Source: Proteobacteria bacterium UBA3413
Lineage (GTDB): Bacteria; Pseudomonadota; Gammaproteobacteria; Magnimaribacterales; D2472
Direction of reading: 5' to 3'
DNA length: 5,005 nucleotides
NCBI GenBank assembly: GCA_002358345.1
Contig: DEOR01000007.1
Coordinates: forward strand, 10,314 to 15,318
Shown here in pieces: positions 1-4,919 of the stretch (the first letter of the stretch is position 1; each line of letters opens with the position of its first letter). Position numbers and translations under genes: made by a program. The notes beneath the pieces were generated by a model that was not told the origin of the DNA, searched no databases, and saw nothing but the letters and a program-made list of their open reading frames with translations.

Positions 1-1159
1 TTCGGCCAAGGGTGTTTCAGTAACCCGAGAGATTACAGAAATTGATATAGCGGTAAATGCTGTGACCAAGGGCGAATACTCTCATTTTATGGAGAAGGAA
101 ATATACGAGCAGCCTGACGCTGTTGCCAACACCATTAATGGCAAGTTAGGAGAAGACGATGTGCTGGACAATATTTTCGGCCTAGGCTCGTCTGAAGCAT
201 TCAAAGACATCAAAAGAATTCAGTTTGTTGCATGCGGCACCAGTCTTCACGCAGGAAAAGTTGGAAGATTTTGGTTTGAAAAAATTGCCCAAATCCCATG
301 CTACGTTGATTTTGCAAGCGAGTATCGCTACAGAGATCCTTTGGTTGAAGAGGGCACGCTGTTTGTCACCATCTCTCAATCTGGAGAAACAGCAGACACT
401 TTGGCAGCCCTAAGGTATGCGCAGCAAAAAGATTATCTCAGCACCCTATCAATTTGTAACGTTCCAACAAGCTCCCTTGCTCGAGAATCTGAACATGTTC
501 TTTTTACCAACGCTGGTCCTGAAATAGGGGTTGCCTCCACCAAAGCATTTACCACCCAACTCGCAGGCTTGATGTTGCTGTCCATGTCGATTGCAAAAAG
601 TTTGGGTCGAGACAAAGACCTCAGAAAAAATCTACCCAACGAGCTCAGAGCTTTGCCTGGGGTCATTAGAGAAACCCTAAAGCTTTCAGATGAAATTTCA
701 AAAATTGTTCCCAATATTGCTGACAAGCAGAATGCGTTGTTTCTTGGCCGAGGAATGTTCTTTCCGATTGTTCAAGAGGGCGCTTTAAAGCTCAAAGAAA
801 TTTCATACATTCACGCAGAAGCTTACCCAGCCGGAGAGCTTAAGCACGGACCATTAGCGCTAGTGGATGATCAAATTCCAGTGGTTGCACTATCACCAGA
901 GGACACTCTGACAGAAAAGCTTGTCTCTAATTTAGAAGAGGTGAAGGCCAGAGGTGGAACCCTCTATGTCTTTGGCGGCGGTAACTCTAAAATTCATATT
1001 GAGCGTGGAGCTTTTATTCAAATGCCGGCATGCAGTGAATTGCTCGCACCAATCATTTACACCATCCCACTTCAAATACTCGCTTATCAAGTAGCCTGTC
1101 AACGCGGAACAGACGTTGACCAACCAAGGAACTTAGCCAAGTCAGTGACGGTCGAATGA
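1..1159 (+). CDS. glmS: Glutamine--fructose-6-phosphate aminotransferase (isomerizing), 5'-partial
   Basis: GlmS makes glucosamine-6-phosphate from fructose-6-phosphate and glutamine, the first committed step to UDP-GlcNAc for peptidoglycan and LPS; it is cytoplasmic. The frame is open from base 2 and lacks a start, so the gene begins upstream. The visible 385 codons cover the end of the linker and both SIS (sugar isomerase) domains. The N-terminal glutaminase domain with catalytic Cys1, roughly 220 residues in E. coli GlmS, is outside the window. Recognisable motifs are HFMEKEIYEQP near 83-115, ACGTS (Cys at 233-235), SQSGETADT from 374, TNAGPEIGVASTKAFTTQ, and KLKEISYIHAEAY followed by GELKHGPLAL. 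Residues matching E. coli isomerase residues Lys485, Glu488, His504 and Lys603 are kept at 788, 797, 845 and 1139. The C-terminus DQPRNLAKSVTVE is typical. The gene appears intact here and is G+C-richer than everything downstream. Identification is secure from family knowledge. Confidence 0.98.
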   Translation, partial: SAKGVSVTREITEIDIAVNAVTKGEYSHFMEKEIYEQPDAVANTINGKLGEDDVLDNIFGLGSSEAFKDIKRIQFVACGTSLHAGKVGRFWFEKIAQIPCYVDFASEYRYRDPLVEEGTLFVTISQSGETADTLAALRYAQQKDYLSTLSICNVPTSSLARESEHVLFTNAGPEIGVASTKAFTTQLAGLMLLSMSIAKSLGRDKDLRKNLPNELRALPGVIRETLKLSDEISKIVPNIADKQNALFLGRGMFFPIVQEGALKLKEISYIHAEAYPAGELKHGPLALVDDQIPVVALSPEDTLTEKLVSNLEEVKARGGTLYVFGGGNSKIHIERGAFIQMPACSELLAPIIYTIPLQILAYQVACQRGTDVDQPRNLAKSVTVE

Positions 1160-1184
1160 TTTTGTATGTAACGGTTTTTAATTA
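1121..1184 (+). other. attTn7-like site: conserved glmS 3' end plus 25-base gap
   Basis: The last dozen glmS codons (about 1121-1159) are the stretch that TnsD-type proteins of Tn7-family transposons bind, and Tn7 inserts about 25 bp past the glmS stop. Here the codons for DQPRNLAKSVTVE are kept. Exactly 25 bases separate the stop from the next frame, and base composition drops sharply there. No Tn7 end sequence or target duplication was seen, so this marks a probable insertion hotspot and not a proven transposon end. Confidence 0.45.
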
Positions 1185-1499
1185 ATGGATCCGTATAAAG
1201 TTTTACAGATTGGTGGTAAATATACAAAAGGAGATCTTTCAGAGAAATTAGATCAACCATCTTTGTCTTTTGTTCGTGAAGGAAAGTATAGGTGTAAGAA
1301 CTCAGATTCATATTTGTTATTTGTGGATCTTGAAAAATCCGACAAAGAAGATAAAAGATTTCATTTTAATGATTTCTTTGAGGGTGATTTTTTTCATTGG
1401 GACTCACAAACAACTCAACACATCCAATCTCCTCAAATAGAAATGGTTTTAAATGGAGAGTTAACACCCCATTTATTTGTGAGAGTTAAATATATATAA
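1185..1499 (+). CDS. Orphan DUF3427-like domain, probably a gene remnant
   Basis: This 104-residue frame matches the DUF3427 family pattern: GGKYTKGDL at residues 10-18, REGKY at 31-35, LLFVDLEK at 44-51, FNDFFEGDFFHWDSQ at 61-75 (family form is like DY..S..FHWQSQ), SPQI at 82-85 and HLFVR at 96-100. From family knowledge, DUF3427 is usually the C-terminal domain of large DEAD/DEAH helicase, PLD-nuclease or HNH proteins, many in defence islands, and it continues some 40 residues past LFVR with a YxFLG-like segment. Here the frame stops four residues after FVR and has an in-frame TAA (1179-1181) two codons before the ATG, so neither a fused upstream partner nor the domain end is present. No Shine-Dalgarno sequence precedes the ATG. 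It could be a truncated remnant or a stand-alone small protein. The domain call is fairly confident; that the gene is functional is doubtful. Confidence 0.6.
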   Translation: MDPYKVLQIGGKYTKGDLSEKLDQPSLSFVREGKYRCKNSDSYLLFVDLEKSDKEDKRFHFNDFFEGDFFHWDSQTTQHIQSPQIEMVLNGELTPHLFVRVKYI

Positions 1500-1502
1500 G
1501 AC

Positions 1503-1544
1503 TTAAATATAAATACCTTATATTTAAATACTATATTTTTTTTT
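1503..1544 (+). terminator. Weak AT-only hairpin followed by nine Ts
   Basis: Perfect 10-bp arms TTAAATATAA (1503-1512) and TTATATTTAA (1518-1527) flank a 5-base loop, with a run of nine T at 1536-1544. The stem contains no G-C pair and the T-run starts eight bases after it, so termination would be poor at best. It may simply reflect AT-rich spacer DNA between the DUF3427 fragment and the lipoprotein gene. Confidence 0.25.
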
Positions 1545-1570
1545 GTAGAATATAAAACCTATGTAATAAT
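1543..1570 (+). promoter_or_regulatory. Possible sigma70-type promoter for the lipoprotein gene
   Basis: TTGTAG (1543-1548; 3 of 6 bases of the -35 consensus) lies 16 bases from AATAAT (1565-1570; 5 of 6 bases of the -10 consensus), preceded by an extended-10 TG at 1562-1563. Transcription would begin near 1577, just upstream of the ribosome binding site. In DNA this AT-rich such matches arise easily, so the call is tentative. Confidence 0.3.
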
Positions 1571-1585
1571 TTTGAAGAACTTTTT

Positions 1586-1595
1586 AGAGGAGAGA
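1586..1595 (+). promoter_or_regulatory. Strong Shine-Dalgarno fixing the lipoprotein start
   Basis: The purine-rich AGAGGAGAGA ends three bases before ATG 1599-1601. It selects that ATG over an in-frame TTG at 1572, and the chosen start also places a proper lipoprotein signal peptide at the N-terminus. Confidence 0.8.
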
Positions 1596-1598
1596 TTC

Positions 1599-2768
1599 AT
1601 GAAAAAATTTTTTTATATACCGCTTGCGATAGTTTTTATCGCATCATGTACTAATTCACAGGCAGATAACAGTATTAAAAAAAATGCTGATGCTGCAGAA
1701 AATTTTATTTATCTTGTTTTAAATGAGCCAGAAGAAGCAAAGAAGTTTATGCACGACGATTTTGTTTTTAGGTATATGGGGAAAATACCTGTATATGCTC
1801 AAGGAAGCTCAGTTATAAAGAAGTCTTATGACAAAGAAACTTACTTTACAGAGTTTTTAGATGTTGTGGGCGCCTTATTGCCCGGAGGCATTGTTTTAAC
1901 ACCTTTAGATGTTATAGCAGATATAGATAGTGCTGCTGTAATCATGGTTGGGGATGCTGAGGGTGCCTATGGAGAATATGACAATGAGTATGTTTTTACC
2001 TTTAAGTTTAAAGACGGAAAAATTATAGAACTCGATGAGTACAATAGTGATGTTTTGGTTGTTGAAGCTCTTTATGGAAATACATTATGGCCAAACTCTA
2101 ACCCACCTCTTATAGAGTATTTTTGGCACTCAAAAGGACCAAATTACTCTCAAGAAAACTTCGATATGCTTGTTGAGAAATGGAACACCCGTGTTAATCA
2201 AACCTCATGCAATATAAACGGAGCTAGTGTTCTTACACCAAAAGTAAAAAATGAAAATTTTGATTTTATATGGATGCTTGAATGGCCATCAGAAGGAGCG
2301 CGAGATGCTTGTTTTGAAGAGTGGTTGTTAGACCATGAAGACGGCTGGCAAGAAGACATAGCTGGAATCATGTCAAATGATATAGACAATGGCGCATTTT
2401 TATTTAGTCAAGAAGTGGGCAGATTTCCAAAATCATGGAGTGATTCTGATACTTTTAGTCATACCTATTATTTTTGTAACTTTAATGAGGGGTCAGATGA
2501 AAAAACTCTTCACGATTACAGAGCTGATCTAAATGCTATTACAGACTTTTCTGAAAATCACTGGTATACACTTCTTGAGCCGATGTTTGAACCAGAAATG
2601 CCAGCAGACTTTATATGGTTAGACATTTGGTCAAGCGATGAAGCCAAAGCAAGTGACAACGTTATTTGGGAGGCAACCCACCTACCTCAAAAAGCAGCAG
2701 ACATGGTAACTTGTGGGGCAGAAGGAATCACCGGAATAGAGTTTGACGGAGTTTCTGTAAGAGATTAA
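1599..2768 (+). CDS. Predicted lipoprotein, NTF2/SnoaL-like domain plus two C-terminal repeats
   Basis: The 389-residue protein starts with a charged n-region (MKK), a hydrophobic core and the lipobox IASC, with lipidated Cys17. Thr at +2 does not give an inner-membrane retention (Asp) signal, so the outer membrane is likely. Residues about 28-165 resemble the NTF2/SnoaL-like cone fold: helical start, then FTFKFKDGKIIELDEYNSDVL near 133-153, a typical closing strand pair of that fold. The C-terminal half holds two related blocks (about 173-270 and 290-389). Each has a YF-containing strand, a helix and then DFIW with a nearby W: residues 222-225 in FDFIWMLEW and 337-340 in ADFIWLDIW. The second block ends at the C-terminus. 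Cysteines occur at 204, 238, 293 and 372. No catalytic residues are recognised and the function is unknown. The gene has its own ribosome binding site, probably its own promoter, and a strong terminator, so it is likely monocistronic. Confidence 0.85.
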   Translation: MKKFFYIPLAIVFIASCTNSQADNSIKKNADAAENFIYLVLNEPEEAKKFMHDDFVFRYMGKIPVYAQGSSVIKKSYDKETYFTEFLDVVGALLPGGIVLTPLDVIADIDSAAVIMVGDAEGAYGEYDNEYVFTFKFKDGKIIELDEYNSDVLVVEALYGNTLWPNSNPPLIEYFWHSKGPNYSQENFDMLVEKWNTRVNQTSCNINGASVLTPKVKNENFDFIWMLEWPSEGARDACFEEWLLDHEDGWQEDIAGIMSNDIDNGAFLFSQEVGRFPKSWSDSDTFSHTYYFCNFNEGSDEKTLHDYRADLNAITDFSENHWYTLLEPMFEPEMPADFIWLDIWSSDEAKASDNVIWEATHLPQKAADMVTCGAEGITGIEFDGVSVRD

Positions 2769-2775
2769 TTAAGCT

Positions 2776-2817
2776 AACTCGAGCTCTCCCTTTTAATAGG
2801 GAAGGCTCGAGTTTTAT
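2776..2817 (+). terminator. Strong intrinsic terminator after the lipoprotein gene
   Basis: Arms AACTCGAGC (2776-2784) and GCTCGAGTT (2805-2813) pair perfectly. Inside them CTCCC/GGGA(A)G extends the stem around a TTTTAATA loop. The stem is followed by TTTT-A-TTT-A-TC-TTTTTT. It lies seven bases past the lipoprotein stop and isolates that gene from the array downstream. Confidence 0.9.
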
Positions 2818-2914
2818 TTATCTTTTTTCTGAGAGTTCAATCTATAGCTCCGCCAAGAGCAACACCAACCCTATTTAAACAGGGCCGTTAGTTAAAGCAA
2901 AAAACAGCAGCGCC
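2818..2914. other. Spacer ahead of the array with a small palindrome
   Basis: No gene or convincing promoter is seen in these 97 bases. A 16-base near-palindrome at 2869-2884 (CCCTATTTAAACAGGG, 7 of 8 pairs) and a minor GCTC/GAGC hairpin at 2847-2860 are the only structures. The palindrome could be an operator or a junction scar of the array; nothing in the sequence decides. Confidence 0.3.
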
Positions 2915-3187
2915 ATGAGTAGTAATCGAACCAAATTCATGGAACTTAAAGAAGGTATCAATATAGGTAGAGTTAAGAATATTTGGTATTACTCAAGAAG
3001 TAGGTGGAGTAGAAATACGATAGAAGATTTGTTGATGAAACAAAATTACTTTATCCCACATAAGGTAACTGTATTTGAAGGAGAAAATGGAAGAAAAATA
3101 TATCAAGTTCTACAAAAGTTTTCACAAAGCATTTCAGAACAAGAAATCTCATTCTTTGTTCAAAACCAATCAGTCACCTTGGAATAG
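2915..3187 (+). CDS. Unrecognised short protein running into repeat copy 1
   Basis: A 90-residue frame from ATG 2915, or possibly from the in-frame ATG at 2939; neither has a clear Shine-Dalgarno. I recognise no family. The first 57 residues (to about 3085) are basic and aromatic-rich, including IWYYSRSRWSRNTIEDLL, with no signal peptide or membrane helix. From 3087 the frame enters the repeat unit in a different frame from that unit's own conserved peptide, so the last 33 residues are probably read-through. At the other three units the preceding gene stops before the unit's ATG, which suggests this gene lost its natural 3' end when the repeat arrived. It may therefore be a truncated gene or non-coding. 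It occupies the first gene slot of the array. Confidence 0.4.
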   Translation: MSSNRTKFMELKEGINIGRVKNIWYYSRSRWSRNTIEDLLMKQNYFIPHKVTVFEGENGRKIYQVLQKFSQSISEQEISFFVQNQSVTLE

Positions 3188-3203
3188 AACAAAACAGATA
3201 ATT
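3087..3203 (+). repeat. Array repeat unit, copy 1
   Basis: The unit starts at ATGGAAGA and aligns with the other copies over about 75 bases, then enters a hairpin. Perfect stem TTTGTTC (3155-3161)/GAACAAA (3187-3193) is followed by a symmetric 4+4 base internal loop, an inner stem CCAA (3166-3169)/TTGG (3179-3182) and a 9-base loop TCAGTCACC. The outer 3' arm, read in reverse complement, matches copy 3's 5' arm better than its own 5' arm. That arm seems to have lost about five bases (CTGTT). Confidence 0.8.
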
Positions 3204-3224
3204 ACAGTGTATTACTATGAATAA
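3087..3224 (+). CDS. Small repeat-encoded protein, copy 1 (45 aa)
   Basis: Starts MEEKYIKFYKSFHKAFQN and ends ...VYYYE. AAGGAG (3078-3083) precedes the ATG by three bases, a rather short spacing. The first 18 codons are shared with three other copies, mostly through synonymous changes (TTC/TTT, TAC/TAT, ATC/ATT, CAC/CAT), which argues for translation. The tail beyond about residue 25 is copy-specific because it reads through the hairpin. Its stop TAA (3222-3224) overlaps the ATG of the next gene (ATGAATAA), so it could couple translation into the methyltransferase gene, which lacks its own Shine-Dalgarno. The start is basic and aromatic, with no signal peptide. Family unknown. Confidence 0.5.
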   Translation: MEEKYIKFYKSFHKAFQNKKSHSLFKTNQSPWNRTKQIITVYYYE

Positions 3225-3663
3225 CAAAATACCTCCACCCATTATCACTTTGATATGTGGACTGGGTATTTATTTTTCTAGACCCCTGTTTCCAAAATAT
3301 AATTACATTTCAACTGATATTATTGCAGCATCATTTTTGCTGCTTGGAATAATTACTTTAATCACAGCAGTTTTGTCTTTTAGGAGACAAAGCACCACTG
3401 TTAACCCACTTCAACCTGAAAAAGCATCTTCTTTGGTTGTCTCGGGCATTTTTAAATATTCTAGGAATCCAATGTATTTAGGCATGCTATTAATTTTGAT
3501 ATCGATGACAATAAAATTTAATTTTGTTGGAGGCATCTTAATAATTTTTGCGTTCATTGCTTTTATTACAAAATTTCAAATTATTCCTGAAGAGACAGTA
3601 CTGGAGAGATTGTTTGGAAAAGAATTTATTCGGTATAAGAAAAAAACAAGAAGGTGGATTTAA
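3217..3663 (+). CDS. Isoprenylcysteine carboxyl methyltransferase-like membrane protein
   Basis: A 148-residue integral membrane protein of the bacterial ICMT/phospholipid-methyltransferase-like superfamily. Hydrophobic segments lie near residues 8-20, 35-54, 87-99 and 103-119. The family signature is present in order: TTVNPLQPEKA (60-70), SGIFKYSRNPMYLG (76-89), PEETVLERLFGKEFIRY (124-140) and the C-terminal RRWI (145-148). In characterised relatives the RxPxY and EE/FG regions shape the SAM-binding pocket at the membrane surface. Bacterial members of this size are mostly uncharacterised and the methyl acceptor is unknown. Length is normal, so the gene looks complete. It has no clear Shine-Dalgarno and its ATG overlaps the stop of small frame copy 1, suggesting translational coupling. 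Small frame copy 2 starts one base after its stop. Family assignment is strong; substrate is unassigned. Confidence 0.88.
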   Translation: MNNKIPPPIITLICGLGIYFSRPLFPKYNYISTDIIAASFLLLGIITLITAVLSFRRQSTTVNPLQPEKASSLVVSGIFKYSRNPMYLGMLLILISMTIKFNFVGGILIIFAFIAFITKFQIIPEETVLERLFGKEFIRYKKKTRRWI

Positions 3664-3664
3664 G

Positions 3665-3782
3665 ATGGAAGAAAAATATATTAAGTTTTATAAAACATTT
3701 CATAAAAAGTTCAAAAATGATGAAAATCTTATTCTCTGTTCGAAACTACTCTGTGACTGTCGAGTAGAGCAAAACAGAGAAT
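3665..3782 (+). repeat. Array repeat unit, copy 2 (inverted hairpin centre)
   Basis: This is the most divergent copy in its coding half but has the neatest hairpin: outer stem ATTCTCTGTT (3731-3740)/AACAGAGAAT (3773-3782), a symmetric 5+5 internal loop (3741-3745, 3768-3772), inner stem CTACTC (3746-3751)/GAGTAG (3762-3767) and a 10-base loop TGTGACTGTC. The loop is the reverse complement of the CAGTCAC-containing loop of copies 1 and 3, so the centre is inverted relative to the arms. Confidence 0.8.
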
Positions 3783-3799
3783 TAAAGTCGCCTTGCTAA
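3665..3799 (+). CDS. Small repeat-encoded protein, copy 2 (44 aa)
   Basis: Begins MEEKYIKFYKTFHKKFKN one base after the methyltransferase stop, with AAGGTGG (3651-3657) seven bases upstream as a good ribosome binding site. Residues 15-23 differ from the other copies. The tail through the hairpin contains four cysteines (LCSKLLCDC and the final SPC), three of them encoded within the hairpin region, so their meaning is unclear. Probably translated in an operon with the preceding gene. Function unknown. Confidence rests on the synonymous pattern among copies and on the ribosome binding site. Confidence 0.5.
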   Translation: MEEKYIKFYKTFHKKFKNDENLILCSKLLCDCRVEQNRELKSPC

Positions 3800-3852
3800 T
3801 AACAAAGCATGTCGCCAAGATGTCGTGTTAAGTTTAAATTTTGATAATTAAA
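3800..3852. other. Spacer unique to the junction before the XRE gene
   Basis: Between copy 2 and the XRE gene lie 53 bases. They include a short direct repeat, ATGTCG at 3809-3814 and 3820-3825 (11-base offset), and a TAACA...TGTTA pair around it. GATAAT at 3843-3848 resembles a -10 box and would put a transcript start at about the XRE ATG, but no matching -35 box is seen. Other units lack this spacer. Confidence 0.3.
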
Positions 3853-4227
3853 ATGCTCGGAAAAAAAATAAAAGAGTTGAGACTAATAAGCGGATTAACA
3901 CAAGAAGATGTTGCCCTTAAAACAGGTTTAACACAAAGAACTATTCAAAGAATAGAAAATCATGAAGTTGAACCCTCAGAATACTCTTTAAATCAAATAG
4001 GAGAAGTTTTTAAGGTGAATTTAAACAAAATGAAACTAGATGAAAAAAACAAAAAACAAAAATGGTTAAATATTTTTTTAGTATCAATATCATTATTAAT
4101 TATTTTTAACTTTGCTGTGGGTTGGTCTACATGGCAAGAGGATTGGTATGTTTTGCCTGCCTGGTTTTTTCCTATCTTGGCAGGGGTTAGCATTCCCTAT
4201 TTTAAAAAAAACAGAAAAGACAAGTAA
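3853..4227 (+). CDS. Membrane-anchored XRE-family HTH protein
   Basis: A 124-residue protein from ATG 3853. An in-frame TTG at 3841 is less likely because the ATG start gives the usual LGKKIKELR opening. Residues about 3-57 form a Cro/C1-type helix-turn-helix: KKIKELRLISGLTQEDVA, then KTGLTQRTIQRIENHEVEPS with the recognition helix near TQRTIQRIE. A basic linker (61-70) is followed by two predicted membrane helices, about 71-91 and 99-117, with a short tryptophan-rich loop (WSTWQEDW) and a basic tail. It is likely a DNA-binding protein tethered to the inner membrane by its C-terminus; such two-helix XRE proteins are known as small stand-alone genes of unknown target. No Shine-Dalgarno is visible. 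Domain call firm; target unknown. Confidence 0.85.
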   Translation: MLGKKIKELRLISGLTQEDVALKTGLTQRTIQRIENHEVEPSEYSLNQIGEVFKVNLNKMKLDEKNKKQKWLNIFLVSISLLIIFNFAVGWSTWQEDWYVLPAWFFPILAGVSIPYFKKNRKDK

Positions 4228-4259
4228 AATAAAAATTATCTATCGACAAGATGAATTAA

Positions 4260-4355
4260 ATGGAAGAGAAATACATTAAGTTTTATCAGAGTTTCCACAA
4301 AGGGTTTCAGAACAAAAAATCTAATTCTCTGTTTTGTTCAAGTCAGTCACGGTAG
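4260..4355 (+). CDS. Small repeat-encoded protein, copy 3 (31 aa)
   Basis: Starts MEEKYIKFYQSFHKGFQN and ends FCSSQSR at a TAG inside the hairpin centre. This makes it the shortest complete copy and suggests the conserved part is the first 24 or so residues. The ribosome binding site is weak. It lies 32 bases after the XRE stop and 31 bases before the next gene. Third-position differences from the other copies (GAG, TAC, TTC) keep the amino acids. Function unknown; translation unproven. Confidence 0.45.
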   Translation: MEEKYIKFYQSFHKGFQNKKSNSLFCSSQSR

Positions 4356-4381
4356 AGTAGTTCAAACAGAGAATTAGATTT
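4260..4381 (+). repeat. Array repeat unit, copy 3 (18-bp perfect inverted repeat)
   Basis: After about 57 bases of MEEKY-type coding sequence come arms AAATCTAATTCTCTGTTT (4317-4334) and their exact reverse complement (4364-4381), an 18-bp perfect inverted repeat around 29 bases. The centre carries CAGTCAC (4344-4350) in the same orientation as copy 1 but lacks an obvious inner stem. The 3' arm ends five bases before the ATG of the next gene and is not followed by Ts, so it does not look like an ordinary terminator. Confidence 0.85.
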
Positions 4382-4386
4382 GTAAT

Positions 4387-4896
4387 ATGGGAAAAGAAAA
4401 ATTAGTTGAAAGATTGAGTTGGTATTACCCTCTAGAAAGATTTCATACTTTTGTTACCGTACCATTTTTAATTGGATTTCTAATTTATTATTATGGGTTT
4501 GAAAAAACAGTATTGATTAACTCAGGGTTGATTTTATGTTCTGCAATTCTTTACCAAGGACAACTATACTGGGGTATAAAATTGAGAAAAATAACCGGGA
4601 AAGAAATAGATAATGATTATTACCTTAAAAAATTTGAGAAATGGACAAGAACCAACCCCATCCTCTTATCTTCAATAGTGCTAACACTGCCAGTTCACCT
4701 TATATTAAACGAATTCAAAACAGACTCTTTCTTATTTTGGGGTTTATTTGCTCACTTTTTCTATGTTCTTGAATATGTAAATTATTATCAAAAACAGTTG
4801 ATGTATGACAATATTAATGACTTTAAATATCTATTAATTAACAGAAAATTGAAGAAATCATCATTGTTGAAAGATATGCAAAAAAGAGCATTTTAG
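4387..4896 (+). CDS. Uncharacterised four-helix membrane protein
   Basis: A 169-residue protein with four likely membrane helices near residues 20-37, 41-62, 91-108 and 112-130. The basic loop between helices 2 and 3 suggests a cytoplasmic loop. The N-terminus has an LERFHTFVTVP motif. The C-terminal tail contains EYVNYYQKQLMYDN (129-142) followed by DFKYLLINRKLKKSSLLKDM. I recall similar EYxNYxxxQLMYDN tails in uncharacterised bacterial membrane proteins, but no function is known to me and no catalytic site is evident. The ATG at 4387 begins five bases after repeat copy 3's 3' arm and has no clear Shine-Dalgarno, so initiation may depend on that hairpin or on upstream translation. The gene appears complete and precedes repeat copy 4 by 23 bases. 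Its position makes it the third full gene of the array. Confidence 0.8.
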   Translation: MGKEKLVERLSWYYPLERFHTFVTVPFLIGFLIYYYGFEKTVLINSGLILCSAILYQGQLYWGIKLRKITGKEIDNDYYLKKFEKWTRTNPILLSSIVLTLPVHLILNEFKTDSFLFWGLFAHFFYVLEYVNYYQKQLMYDNINDFKYLLINRKLKKSSLLKDMQKRAF

Positions 4897-4919
4897 AAGA
4901 TTAAAACAAAGGGTATTAA

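Noticed and set aside
1160..1184. Tn7 right or left end beside glmS
   Set aside because: No TGTGGGCGG-type terminal sequence or repeated TnsB-like sites were seen; only the target-site context fits.
182..1311. Reading frames on the - strand and in alternate frames across glmS and just after it
   Set aside because: They are shadows of the well-identified glmS frame or lie across its 3' junction; none shows a recognisable protein.
1500..1560. Frameshifted continuation of the DUF3427 domain
   Set aside because: No frame after 1499 gives a convincing YxFLG or closing segment; the region is AT-only spacer with stops.
1572..1598. Upstream TTG start for the lipoprotein gene
   Set aside because: The Shine-Dalgarno at 1586-1595 and the signal peptide both point to ATG 1599; the longer form would put an acidic/basic segment before the signal sequence.
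4317..4381. Intrinsic terminator in repeat copy 3
   Set aside because: The long stem is AT-rich and has no T-run after its 3' arm, and the next gene starts five bases later.
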